A DNA stretch of 64,000 nucleotides from Sphagnum compactum (lineage: Eukaryota > Bryophyta > Sphagnopsida > Sphagnales), in NCBI GenBank assembly GCA_965153455.1, contig OZ234493.1, forward strand, positions 21,938,213 through 22,002,212, given 5' to 3'. Below are positions 23,217 to 34,807 of the stretch, piece after piece. A program made the position numbers and the translations under genes. Within the stretch, counting starts at the first letter, position 1. Each line of letters begins with the position of its first letter. A model generated the notes under the pieces. It did not search any database, was not told where the DNA came from, and saw only the letters and a list, made by a program, of their open reading frames with translations.

Positions 23217-26200
23217 TAATACAAAAGACAAAGGAAAAAAACAAGGTAGACTTTAAATTCAAGTGTAGTAATAAATGCAAATAAAAAATGTTTATTAAAA
23301 AAAAATCTATTTAAAAAAGGTTGTAATGGTTGGAAATATGCCTTTTCATTTTGTGTACTTATCAACTATTGGTCATTTAAACCTTAGGTATTAATGTTTA
23401 TTAACAAAGGTGCAATGAAAAGAAGGTAATTGGTTGAATGAGAAAAAAAAACCAAAATTAAATGGGCTCAATTTTAAGTTGAAGTACAATGTCAACAAAA
23501 GATTCAACAAATACGATTTCCTTTGACAAGTTGTTCAAATTCATTAGGAATCTTACAATGTGGAGTATGGGGTTCATCCTACGTAGTTCATTTTCATGAA
23601 TTGCAAAAGACGTTGACCTTGTTAAAACAATTCAAGCAAACAAGGTTGCAACATTTTTTACATTATTTCCATCCTCCAACTGAATTATCAAGGCTTCTTC
23701 TTCTCCAATAATAATAAAAAGATCATTTTGTGGCATGGTCATCTGAACATTTTTATACATGTTCACAAATTCATTTTTGTAATTTTTCATGCCCCATTCC
23801 ACACAATACCCCCATCCACAATGAATGGTTTTACATTAACTATAAAACCAAATAAATAATACCTTTAATAATAAACATTGATTATGGCCATGACATAATG
23901 AACAATACCCTTGTCCAAGTGTGAATAAACAATGCAAAACTCACATAAGAATTTCAAATAAAAAATGTATTGTAATACCTATGTACAATTGTATTGTATA
24001 CCTTTACCAAAGGGACCCCTTGGTGCATGGCATGGTTTGATTATGTGGATATTGCAAAAAACTACTCTTCCTTCATTAAAGTTTATTTTAACCACATCTA
24101 GTCAACCAAATGTAATACCCACATTCATTCACCTAAAATTATTAATGCCCATATTTTTTCCCCCAACATGTGAAAATTGCAAAGACTTAATATTTTTGAA
24201 TATAAGTTCCATGGTAGGTGCCTAATTTCATCATGACCCCATCTGAAGGTATGGCGAAAACTTGGTCCACTTTCATTTGAGTCCTCATCACATCATGGTA
24301 GGTTGATTGTATGCAATACTTGCATGAATGTTGTTTCATTTATTTTTGTCAAGGGGGAAAAGGAGGGGGAAAAAACAACTCCCCTCGTCTTTGGAGGCAA
24401 CTTAGTCCCTTTTTAAAGTACCAATTTTTTTGGTCATAACTTTTAGTTCATACCTACCTTCAAATCAAGAATGCAAGATCGTTTTAAATATGTACGATTT
24501 GAGAACTTTTCAATAGTATAAAGTTCAATGTGGACAAAATTTATTCCTTATATTTTCTCATCAAACATTTAAAAATTTATTTGATGAAGGAAAGTTTTCC
24601 TAAGAAAATTTGCACCTTGAGACAACTTAGTCCTTTTCTCCTTAAAAAGCAATTGCTCTTGAGGCAACTTAGTCCCCTTCTCCCCAGGGGAAATTGTGCC
24701 CTTCTCCCCAAGGGAACATGGTCCTTTTCTCCTAGGGTGAAATTGCTCTTGGGGACAATTTAGTACCCTTCTCCCCAAGGGAACATGGTCCTTCTCTCCT
24801 AGGGAGAAATTGCTCTTGGGGACAATTTAGTACCCTTGTCCCGGGGGGAAATCATGCCCTTCTCCCAAGGGAACAAGGTTGGAGTTACCATTTTGTTAGA
24901 AAGTCCCTTTCCCTAGGCCATCTAGCTTGAAAAGGTTACCCAAATTATTATTTCTTTCATCCATTTTGTTCACGGAAAAAAAAATTTAAGAAAAAGGTTG
25001 AACCTTTAAAAATTAGTTTTAAAAAAAATTTAGACAAGTTCAACTGTATAATTCTAAATCCCTTTCAAAATACCAACCAATGATGCAACATCAAAAAATT
25101 GAAAAAAAATCAGGTAATTGAGTAAATGGACATAACAACCTTAAGCCATTAGGTCTAGGTGCAATTCCTAATAATGAAAATTTGATTTGATGGTTGACAC
25201 CTTATTCACAAATTCCTATGGAACATGCAATTGGCTATCCATTATTCAAGGGTGAGATGAGTGGCACACCAAGCATGGTAGGTAGCTCTAAGCTCATTCC
25301 ACTACATAAACATCTTTAGTGAATAATTACACGCACCATAAAATGGCTATGGAAATGATCAAACTGGGAATCAACAAGGGATCAACATGGGAATGCCATG
25401 GGAACATTGTTAGAACATCATGCAAACAACACTAGAACATGTAAACATTCATGGGAACATGGGAACAAAACATGAGAACTTTTTAATAATTCATAATCTT
25501 CTAATTTGAAAGATTAGAAAAGCACTAATCTTCGAAAGGTTATGGAATGTAATCTACTTGTTTGGTAAATTATGAATTGTCATCCAAGTGACACATGGCA
25601 GGTTAATAAAGCACCACCATTACCCAACCTACTAGTTAAGCTTTTTAAATGAAGAGAGAAGACAAAATGCCTTGCTCAGCACTCATAAATAAATGGCTCT
25701 TGTTACTTCCCAGTTCTTCCTTTGAACTGAAATTCTGTAAAGACACCAATAGGCACCTCACCAAGAAGGTTCCCATATCTCCATATCTCCTAGTTAGCTT
25801 ACAATTTGCGAGGTGCATTCTCTTATTCCCCAATCATACCTACTTACTACTTTGTTCAAGTCTCTATCAAAGAATTCAAACTAATTTTGTTCAAATCTTT
25901 TTTTCTTTGAAATAAAAATGTCTCTTCTTAGTAAAATTCCATATAATTTGTTCAAAATCTATTCTTAACACCAAATCCATTATATATATACGTTTATTAT
26001 GATATTTCATATTTTTAAATTTGTTCCATGTATATTCTTAACAACAAGTTTTAAAAAAAGAGTATAATAATTACACACTACACGTGTGTGCATATCTATT
26101 CTTGACAACAAAATCTCTTTCTTTATGGATAATGGTGATAAGTAAGGATGCTTCACGGGCTCCATCCGTCATACTTCACAAAAGAGACTTACAATAAATA

Positions 26201-26295
26201 ATATGAGAATATTATTTATTTATTCTTGCAAATATTACGAGAGTTTTTCCCATCCAGATCAAGTTGTTGAATGTGTGTGTATTTTCATTTTCCTT
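23217..26295. other. AT-rich spacer, no gene recognised
   Basis: Upstream of the copia primer-binding site should lie its 5' LTR, but no second copy was found to define it. The rest is AT-rich unique DNA apart from the 67-bp tandem array at 24.6-24.9 kb. No open frame has recognisable domains. Confidence 0.6.
24615..24880. repeat. 67-bp tandem repeat array
   Basis: The word CTTCTCCCCAAGGGAACATG begins at 24701 and 24768, with a degenerate third copy at 24835, giving an exact 67-bp spacing. A more diverged unit precedes them from about 24634. Each unit also contains GAAATTGCTCTTGGGGACAA. The CCCC/GGGG words make small dyads (CTCCCCAAGGG). About four units in total. Confidence 0.88.
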
Positions 26296-26673
26296 GAGCA
26301 TCTCCAGCGGTGATCAGTATGTGATGCTGCACAGTAAAATTGGATGAAGAAAAGTCAAAATGTGCCGGTTTGGCTCAGGAAATTGGTTTTGGCTCAGCGT
26401 AATTTGGATAGGATGTGATTGGCTAGTAAAAGGCGCTGCAACGCTATCGCACACGCAGAAAGAGAGAAAGAGAGTGTAATAAATATGATCTGACTGTTGC
26501 CCAGTGTTTCTGATTGGCCCATCACCAAAAAGTTTGTTTCAGGTGGTTTGCTATTAGCAGTCTCCCACCTATCGAAGTTTCAGTTTTACCGGAGGAGTTG
26601 CCAAAAAAGTAAATAACTAAACTTGGATGTGAAAAATATTTTTGCAGGGTGACATACTGAGCACTGCAGGGTC
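26296..26673. mobile_element. PIF/Harbinger-like MITE, copy 1
   Basis: It starts GAGCATCTCCAGCGGTGATC and carries CAGTATGT near the start and the inverted ACATACTGAGCAC near the end. The last few bases are decayed, so the right border is approximate. Internal sequence (AAAATGTGCCGGTTT, CAGGAAATTGGTTTT, GTGGTTTGCTATTAG) matches the element at 61.6 kb in inverse orientation. It has no open frame. It ends about 480 bp before the ATG of the TolB-like gene and may contribute promoter sequence. Confidence 0.8.
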
Positions 26674-26980
26674 TAAGAACTAAACTATAAAACAAAATGG
26701 TGTAATTTACAATAGCGATTTTTTGATGTGTCTTGTGGGCGCCAAGATCTAGTTGTTGGGTGTGTGTGATTCAATAGGTTCTTCAATTTGTGAAGTTTTT
26801 GTTAGTTCGATTCTTGTTAGAGGGGTATGTGTGTGTGTGTTTCATTGATTGTTTTCAAAAATTTCTGACCTCGTTTTGTTTTGGGGGGGGGAGGGAGGGG
26901 GAGCTGGGGTTGGGTCTTTTTGGGCTTTTGGGTTCTTCCTTGGAAGTGTTGTGAGGAGAAATTTGGGGACAAAAGATAGT

Positions 26981-27183
26981 GCGCATTTCTGTTTCGATGA
27001 TCAAGCTTTTTATCACGGCGGAGAATTTGATGCAGTTGTTGTTGTTGTTGTTTTGCGCATTTTTGTTTCGATGATCGAGGTTTCATCACGGCGGAGAATT
27101 TGATGCACTTGTTGTTTAGCACATTCTTTGTTTTGATGATCGAGCTTTCATCATGGCGGAGAATTTGATGCACTTGTTGTTTT
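26981..27183 (+). repeat. Tandem triplication spanning the start codon of the TolB-like gene
   Basis: Three units of 74, 64 and 65 bp begin at 26981, 27055 and 27119, each running from a GCGCAT or GCACAT word through GATGATC, CATCACGGCGGAGAA and TTGATGCA. Only the third unit has ATG in the position where units 1 and 2 have ACG, so only it starts the protein. A fourth partial unit (GCGCATTTT) continues into the signal-peptide codons. Confidence 0.9.
26997..27168 (+). promoter_or_regulatory. Three upstream ORFs created by the triplicated leader
   Basis: Each repeat unit has its own ATGATC. Unit 1 gives a 25-codon ORF (26997-27074) whose product contains ENLM and FCAF like the real signal peptide. 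Unit 2 gives a 10-codon ORF (27071-27103) that overlaps the first. Unit 3 gives a 10-codon ORF (27136-27168) in another frame that overlaps the true start codon at 27153. If the leader is transcribed this far, scanning ribosomes would meet all three first. Whether the transcript includes them is unknown. Confidence 0.55.
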
Positions 27184-30100
27184 GCGCATTTTGCTTGTGT
27201 TTTTTGCTCGGTGGGAGAGTTGCTTGCGCTTCTTCTTCTTCTTCTTCTTCGTCCTCTCCTTCGATCCATGGAACGATTGCATTTGCAACAGTTGGAAGAG
27301 TGAAATACGCATTCGATATTTACACTGTCCAAGTACCATCAAATCTTCACTCCATTTCTCTCTCTCGTGATATCCCTGCGGTGGCGGAGGAGCTTCTCCA
27401 CGAAACTCTTCTCACTGATGGAGTTTCCGTCAACTCCAATGGTCATCTCATTACTCCCACTTCTTCTTCTTCGTTTGCACCACTTTTGAAGCACCTGGAG
27501 ATTTGTTCCGACGATGAGGAGGACAACAACAACAACAACTTATGTTCGGAGGCAACGCGTTCTGACGTGCTTGCTTTTGTGTCAGAGAGAGATGGAAGTG
27601 CCCAAATCTACTTCAGGTTTCTCCGTACTCACAACTCTCAAGGTGAGGAGGAGTCCCAAACCCTAAATTGGAGTTTCTTTCGGGAGTTTCTCCGTAATCT
27701 TTCTCTCAATTTAAAACAATGCAGATGCCATCAGTTTCGATGCATGATTTAGTCTTCAGCAATTTTCTTTTTGATCGAGTGTTTGCTACATGTTTTTGTG
27801 TTTCTCTATGGTTGTTTGCCGGTGTGAGCAAGCACATCATGCCAAATTGTTTATGGAAAGACCCACTTTCCTTTTTGACATGGTAATGCTTTTTGTATTT
27901 TGTATTCACATGCCCAAAACCTTGCACCTGGTAACAAAGTGAGTAGTGTGTACTTTTGTACCAGCACTGTTGGGAGCTTGATGAAGTCAGTTCAGGAGTC
28001 TGTCATCATGGAAGGCAGCTTGTCACTGCTATTCATGATGAAAGTGATGATGATGGTCTGATACTTTGTGAGCAACACTCATAAGGAAGGCTATGACTGT
28101 ACATTTATTTTCATTTTTCCCTCAAAGTGTTGTTGGGGAGTTTTCTCTGCAGCCTGCCTGGTAGATATGTTGTGACTAAGGCAATTTTTGCAAGAAAACC
28201 ATCTACTTGATGAAGAATTGTCCATCTCAGTGGTTGAGGGGAGGGGCCTCAATAAACCAGCTGGGTCTGTGCACAAGTCTGGAATTCATTTTGGAATGCT
28301 GTTCTAACTTTGTTCCTTATATCACTGAAATATGGACTTGATAAAATTTGCAATGGTTCATTTGTTAAGAACCAATGGAACCAATAGATGGTTTCAACTG
28401 ATGGATGGTTTTGCAGCATGGAGTGGCTCTCTGTGGTGTTGTAGAGTGTGATTGGTTTAGGAAGAGCTATAAAACAGCCTCAATTTCACTGGACTCAAAT
28501 GCATTTTCTGGTAAAAGAGAGCTGTTGTGGTTCTGAAAGGCGAATTAGTTTTTTGACAAGTGATGGCAGAGTGGTTAATCGTTCAGCAGCCTCTGATCTC
28601 TCACCAACATAAGCACCAACACTCGATGACGCCGGCATCCCACCATTAGGACAGGGAAAGCCAATAGTGTGTTGTGGCTCTGGGGTTTAAACATCACAAG
28701 TTGATAGATTGTAATGTGCTTTTGAACCAGTTGTTGTCCATTAAGCCTAATAATCAACAGCCTACTAAGCATGTGTGAATTTTCATGCAGATGGTGCAAT
28801 GGTTGGGAGTCGACGCATTGCTCAAGAAGAGCAGCTTGCTGCACCTGTCAAAATAAGACCATTTTTCAGAGACCCTGGGCCAGCCCTGTATGACAGACCA
28901 TGTTTTGCTGGAGACAGACTGGTGTATGTATCAACAAGGGAACCGCTCAAGAGGCCGAGAGAAAGCTGGACTGCTGTGTTTTCCACAGATTTGAAGACTG
29001 GATTCACCAACCGTATCACCCCTCATGGAGTCACTGACTACAGCCCATCTGTCTCTCCTTCAGGTTTGCTTTGGCACAGAGACAACAGTTTTTGTTTTGA
29101 ATTCATGTCTGTTCTGAACAAAGTTGCTGTTGCTTGGAAGTACACCATTTTGTTCCCTCTGTCCAGTTGTTTGGCCCTATCAGGAATTAGGCTGTACTAA
29201 TGACCAGAATACAATCAAGTCTGAGTTGCTGCATCGGCTATTTACACCCATGTCATGAGGATCCTGGAATTGTAGGACAGATTTTTTGGGGCAGAACTTC
29301 TCAGACTCTTATGGCATCTAAAGATAGTGCTATCATTATTTTGTGCATGTACCAGAACACTTCCTGTTCCTGATTTCCACCTGTAACAGTTGAGAATCAA
29401 CAGAATAGTTTTTGCAGAATCTGAGGTGTTAGGATGAGTTTTGCAGGGAAATGGGTCATTGTGGCTACAAATCATGGAAGAGGCTGGAATGGAAATAGAC
29501 ACGACTTAGGCACAGACCTGTACTTGTCAAGTGCTGTTGATGGCTCAAATAGGCATTTGGTTGTGAAGAATGGTGGTTGGCCCTCCTGGGCAGATGAGAC
29601 CACTGTCTTCTTCCATCGACAGGCAGAGGATGGGTGGTGGAGCATCTACAAAGTTACTATTGCTGACCATCTTACTTTTCAAGGTATGGTTCTATGAGAG
29701 TCATTCTCTGCATGTCTTTGGAACTGGCTTCTTCTTGGTCCAGGTCTGACAGGAATTTCAGGATCTGCAGTGTGCACTCTAATTCTGAGTTGTTGGCTGA
29801 GATCTCATTTACAATGTGTATTGAAGACTAGTTTTGATGGTACTACTTTTTTTCTTCAAACAAGATGGGACGGATGCGGAGCGGGTTACACCACCAGGAT
29901 TGCACGCCTTCACTCCTGCAGCTTCAAGGACAGGCAATTGGATCGCTCTTGCAACACGGCGCCCAGAATCAGAGTATCGCCATGTGGAGATTTTTGACCT
30001 TGGCACAAAGACATTTTTCAAGCTATCAGAAATGATTAACCCAACTGTGCACCATTACAACCCCTTTGTTTCTTCGGATTCAAGTCGAGTTGGGTACCAT

Positions 30101-31260
30101 AGATGTCGAGGAAACAGTGTTGATGCAATGAACTCAACAGCAGCTCTTATACCAAGAGTTGAGTATATAAGATCCACAGAGCCACACTTATCCCTGATCC
30201 GAGTTGATGGTGCTTTCCCATCATTCTCACCTGATGGATCCATGATTACGTACATCCCTGGCGTTCATGATGCAGATGGGGGTGTCTATGTGATGAATCT
30301 GGATGGAACTGGAAACAGAAGAGTCTTTTCAGGGCAGGTCTTTGCAACAGTCTGGAACTCTGCAAGGAAAGATGTAGTCTATGCAGCATATGGACCTTCG
30401 TTTGCTTCAGAAGATTCAACTGTACACATAGCGGCAATTTATAATGCTGATGTTGCAGACTTGGGTCCTGGCGAACAGAGCTCCAATTGGAAGACTTTGA
30501 CAGCAAATGGTACAGGGAATAATGCATTTCCTGCACCTTCACCTGATGGCAACTACTTAGTCTTCCGTTCTGGCCGATCTGGTCACAAAAATCTGTACAT
30601 CATGGATGCTGTTCATGGAGAAGAGAAATACCTCCGAAGGTTGACAGATGGCCCTTGGACAGATACTATGCCAAGCTGGTCACATGACAACCGATGGATT
30701 GCTTTTGCTTCTGACAGAGACTATCCAGGTAACTCTGACTTCATTGCTTCTCCCAGTTTTATGTTGAAAAGTGTCTGAAAACCTTCCAAATAGATGGCAA
30801 AGATGGATGGTGTTGCAGATGTATAAAATGTATCTGATCTTGGAATGCCCAACTTCATGCAGGTGAGGGAAGTTTTGCAATTTACTTCATTCATCCAGAT
30901 GGAACAGGACTACACAAGGTTCTCAGCAGTCAAGGCGGGCGATTCAACCATCCAAATTTCAGTCCTGACTCAAAAAGTCTGGTCTTCACATCAGATCTTG
31001 CAGGCCAATCTGCTGATCCCATCTCAGTGCCTAACCAGTTTCAGCCATATGGTGAGATCTTCATTGCTCGAATAGATGGCTCTAACGCACACAGGCTTAC
31101 TCATAATGGCTACGAGGATGGGACACCGTCATGGGGACGCACTTTTATTCCAACAGCTGATCTCAGCAGTGAGGGCAGTAAAGTCTTTTGTGATTTCAGT
31201 GATGATCTTTGGCTAGCAGCTGCAAACAAGGTTGCCTCCCAAACATGTGGCTCTCCTTGA
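27153..31260 (+). CDS. Secreted TolB-like / DPP6 N-terminal-like beta-propeller protein
   Basis: Five exons (27153-27642, 28791-29063, 29447-29683, 29865-30728, 30863-31260) join in phase to 753 residues. Residues 1-26 form a hydrophobic signal peptide (LLFCAFCLCFLL ending near ACA), followed by a nine-Ser run. The body consists of TolB/WD40-like blades with the recurring motif P-S-(W/F)-S-x-D-(G/N)-x-x-(I/L)-x-(F/Y), for example FPSFSPDGSMITYI, FPAPSPDGNYLVFRSGRSG, MPSWSHDNRWIAFASDRDYPG and HPNFSPDSKSLVFTSD. Similar plant proteins are annotated as TolB-related or DPP6 N-terminal domain-like, without a peptidase domain; their function is not established. None of the peptidase Ser-Asp-His region is present here, so it is not a peptidase. 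Secretory pathway or wall location is inferred. The 1.15-kb first intron is the longest. Confidence 0.88.
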
Positions 31261-32237
31261 GAGATGTAAATTCATATTTTGAGTTCTAGACTTTCAGGTA
31301 CATGTATAGTCTTTCTGTCACTGCCTGCAAAGTTTTCTTATGTGATAATGAATTGTCAAGGAACCTCATAGTGCCAGGAGAAACTTAGAGACCATGGCAC
31401 TTTGCTACAAATTATGATTCCCTATGGTTGTACTATTATCTGCTATGTTTTATCCATGTATTTTCCAAACTATCTCAACATCATGGCAATGTGGTCATCT
31501 GATCACTCGTCCTGCAGAAGACTAGTTTGGTTGTTCTCCAGATCAAGTTTTGTGTATCTGTAAACCTGACGTACAAAAATGCAGCATAGAACTGTCTTCC
31601 AAGACTCTAGAGATGAATCATGCATTTGCTGCAACTTTTGTGAAAAGTTTCCTACTTCCATACTTCCATTGGATACAGCTCTCGATGTGCAACAAAATTG
31701 GCATGTAGAAAACAATCTCGAGGATGAAGCTGAAGTGTGGAGAACAAGGGGAGATGATTACTGAAAGACTATTGTGGAGCATCATTTGTGATGGCTCTCA
31801 GATAGCACAACTGGAAATCACTTGCAGCAGACACTAAGCAGGAAAACAAGAGAGCTCTCCACAGCAACTTCCTAACAACCCTCACCTCTCCTTATCTTTA
31901 TCTTGAATGTTGCAAAGCTCTCCAGGGTTACAAGAAGCCCTGAAAGCAGCAGCAGCAGACCTGAGTGCAATGATACCATGTGCTCCTCTCTGGATCAGAG
32001 TCTCTTTCATTGCAATCTCTTCATAGATTTCACCTCAAAAAATGCTCTGCAAATTCCAGGTTGATTTTACAGCAAACAACTTCTTCTAGACATGTCCCTG
32101 GCGAGAAATTCTCCTAACTGCAGAAATGCAAATGGAATTCACAAGACGTCAATACATACACAGGCTCTGCAGGATTGAGAACTGAAGCACATTCAGGTAG
32201 AGAGTTTTGTGATGTTTGAGAGTTTGAGAGTCAATAC
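31261..32237. other. 3' UTR and intergenic segment
   Basis: Holds the 3' UTR of the TolB-like gene and a stretch of mixed composition up to the small minus-strand frame. A plausible minus-strand acceptor (TTCTGCAG) near 32125 hints at a spliced antisense or divergent transcript, but no protein is supported. Confidence 0.4.
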
Positions 32238-32384
32238 CTAACAGAAAGCTTTTGCTTGGTGTATCTTCTGCTTCTTCTTTCCCCCTGAGAATGCCTGTAT
32301 TTGCTGCAATGATTGCCATCTCCCTTCATGCTGATGATGATAATCCCTAAACCCTAAAACCCTAAACCCATCATCATCATTCAT
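32238..32384 (-). CDS. Possible 48-residue small protein or divergent non-coding exon
   Basis: From ATG 32384 the frame encodes 48 residues that start MNDDDGFRVLGF and end in a basic tail (GGKKKQKIHQAKAFC). The frame stays open upstream to about 32519, without an ATG but with a Lys/Pro-rich composition (PPKPKKKTKK). The stop codon TAG coincides with a good splice donor (TTAG|gtattg). It faces away from the PDV2-like gene, so it could be the first exon of a divergent transcript. I do not recognise it; coding status is doubtful. Confidence 0.2.
   Translation of the reverse strand: MNDDDGFRVLGFRDYHHQHEGRWQSLQQIQAFSGGKKKQKIHQAKAFC
32345..32369. promoter_or_regulatory. Telo-box cluster
   Basis: Three overlapping copies of CCCTAAA in tandem (one with an extra A). 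In plants telo boxes near transcription starts are common in growth- and translation-related promoters. Here they lie about 680 bp upstream of the PDV2-like ATG and inside the small minus-strand frame. Confidence 0.5.
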
Positions 32385-33024
32385 TAGATCATCTACTTGG
32401 GCTACAAAACTCTTTTTTGTCTTCTTCTTGGGTTTTGGGGGTCTGGATTGCAGATTCCTAGCAACTTTTATACACAGCAATAATTTTCCAGAGAAGACAA
32501 AAAAGATGGAGACCAACAAAGTTAGAGTTTCTCTACTAGGTGTACTCTCTTAATGGAATGTCTTTTGGAACCAAGAGAAATTATTAGACAATTTGCAGCA
32601 ATTGAAGAGATCAAGAAGAAAAAGACAAAGAGATTCTTCGATTCTTCTCGTGGATCATTGGATCCACTGCTGATGATCAGCCAAACCCCCCCCCACCCCA
32701 CGAAAGAAAACAAAAACCCAATCTCCGAAATCCCATCCCAAGACAGCAATTGGTGCAGATTTTGTGAAGAAAGTTACTGGGGGTTCTTTTTTCCCCTCCA
32801 TCTTTGCTCTTCTTCTGTATTGCAGCAAGCTCCGGTGACACGTGTGTCTTGGAGCTTTTCTCTGGTGTCTCTTGTTCAGTAAAAGGAGTAAGTACTGCAG
32901 CTTCTTCTTCTTCTTCTATTGGGTCTTCTACTTCTTCTGGTTCTTCTTCTTTGGAGATTGATTGCAGAAGCTTTAGAGGGTGCTGTGGACAATCCAGTAC
33001 TCCAGCAGCTTTGCAGCAAAAGAA

Positions 33025-34384
33025 ATGGACATAGAGGTGGTTTTGACAAGGGCATCAGAGTTGCACGCCAAGATCAATGACGCCATTGAAAGAGCCATGA
33101 AGTCAGAGTTTCTGCAAAGCACAGCTGGTGTCAAAAGAAGCTCCAATAGCAACATGGGTGGTGTGGTGGAGGCAGAGAGTGGGTTGTCGTCTTCTTCTCC
33201 GGGGTTTGATGGTAACGAGTTTGACAGCGATTCCTATGAGAGAGGAGGAGGAGGAGGAGGAGGAGAGGGAGGAGCTGCTGCTGCTGCTGCCGGGAAGGGT
33301 GATTCCAATGCAGAGGCCAGAAGCTTGGGCTCCATCCGTGATGCACTAGAAGTCCTAGAGGAGCAGCTCAAAGCCTTGCAGGTGACAGACTCTTTTGCCC
33401 CCTTCCCCTTCCTGTCTTTTGTTGCAGTTTTCATACTGTTTCTCAAGAACCCATAAGCAGCATGTCTTGGTGATGGTTCTTGAATGAATCAGCATGTCTT
33501 GGGTGGTGGTTCTTCATCAGGCTGTGCAACAGAAGCAACGAGCTGAGAAAGACATGGCCTTAGCAGAGCTGGAAGAGAGCAGGGGAATTTTGCTAGGGTT
33601 GCTGAAGAAACATCGCGGGCATGAGTGGGAAGTGGTATGTGAAGCTTTGGCATTTGCTGGAGAGCCTGTAGATGAGAGGGAGGATTTGCCTCTTCCCCCA
33701 TATCCCATGTCCACTGTCAATCCTCCTACTTCCTCCTCCATGGCTGGTGGTGGTGGTGGTTCCTCCATGGATGCCGCGGAGCAATCTCCACAATTTCGGT
33801 CTTTTCCTGCGAGTCATCGACAATCCATCAGTGGCAGTGGAGCTGTGAAAAGGTTGACATTGTTCGGTGGACGAAGATTGAATGATGGAGATGACGACAT
33901 CCAGTTTCTGGGAGGAGACAAGGTAGAAGAGAATAATAATCGCCATGAAGAAGGCACCAGTCATCATGGCCATGAAGAAGAAGAAGAAGAAGAAGAAGAA
34001 GTGGATGGCACAAAAAATGGGAGTGGGTTTCTGCAGCTTCCTATCAATCTCTTCAGATTTTCAGGAGCTGTGTTTGGTCATGCCAAGAACATTGCATTGG
34101 TGGTAATGAGTGTATTGGCATTTCTAGCTATTTCAGAGATGGGTGAGATACGGGAGCAGAAAAAACTCCTTGCAGCACAATCAGTAAAGAAGCCAGATAC
34201 CTTGCCGCCGTCACCACCACCACTGCCACCGGCCCCAAAGCCAGCTGTCTCCTTTCTTCAGTGCCCACCAGGAAAGAAGCCGATCATGGAAGATGGCCAT
34301 GCCAAGTGCATAGTCAAGGAGCGTATTGAGCTTCCATTTGTGAGGGAGGTAAAGACTCCTGATGTACTATATGGGCGTGGATAA
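33025..34384 (+). CDS. PDV2: PDV2-like plastid division protein
   Basis: Two exons (33025-33381, 33521-34384) join in phase to 406 residues. PDV2 is an outer-envelope protein that recruits the dynamin-like ring protein ARC5/DRP5B to the plastid division site and contacts ARC6 in the intermembrane space. The N-terminus (VLTRASELHAKINDAIERA) and the helix SIRDALEVLEEQLKALQ into AVQQKQRAEKDMAL match the cytosolic coiled coil. A hydrophobic segment at about 310-325 (IALVVMSVLAFLAIS) is the membrane span. The C-terminal part QCPPGKKPIMEDGHAKC-VKERIELPF ends YGRG, matching the conserved end with the terminal Gly needed for ARC6 binding. It is about 100 residues longer than Arabidopsis PDV2 because of Gly/Ala, Ser and poly-Glu stretches. 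Proline-rich linker after the membrane span. Confidence 0.93.
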
Positions 34385-34807
34385 AATACCATCAATCTCC
34401 CAAGGTCAGCTTTGCTTTCCAGCACCAAACAATTTTGTCTCAGAGAAAGCTCAAATTGCAGATAGCTTGCAAGAAGCCAATAAATTAAAGACCTGCTGGA
34501 GTGGGAGTTCTTCACTGTACAAGCTGATGGTAGATAAGAGACTGTTGCACAAGAGATGGGCACTGGTACACGAGGCTTTTTTAGTGTAGATAGATTAGTA
34601 TATGTATCATTAGCATAACTGGGATTCGCATCAGCTTGTTATCGCATTTATTGCCACCAGCTATGATCTTGTCTCAGAATCTAGAAAGGAATGTTGTTGT
34701 CAAGAGGGTATGCATTTTGATTCTCACCAAAAAAATTCTGGTAGTTTTCAGTGCAGGACATCTAGGTCTGGTTTATTGCCTGTTTGCAACTGTATATTAT
34801 GCCGCTT

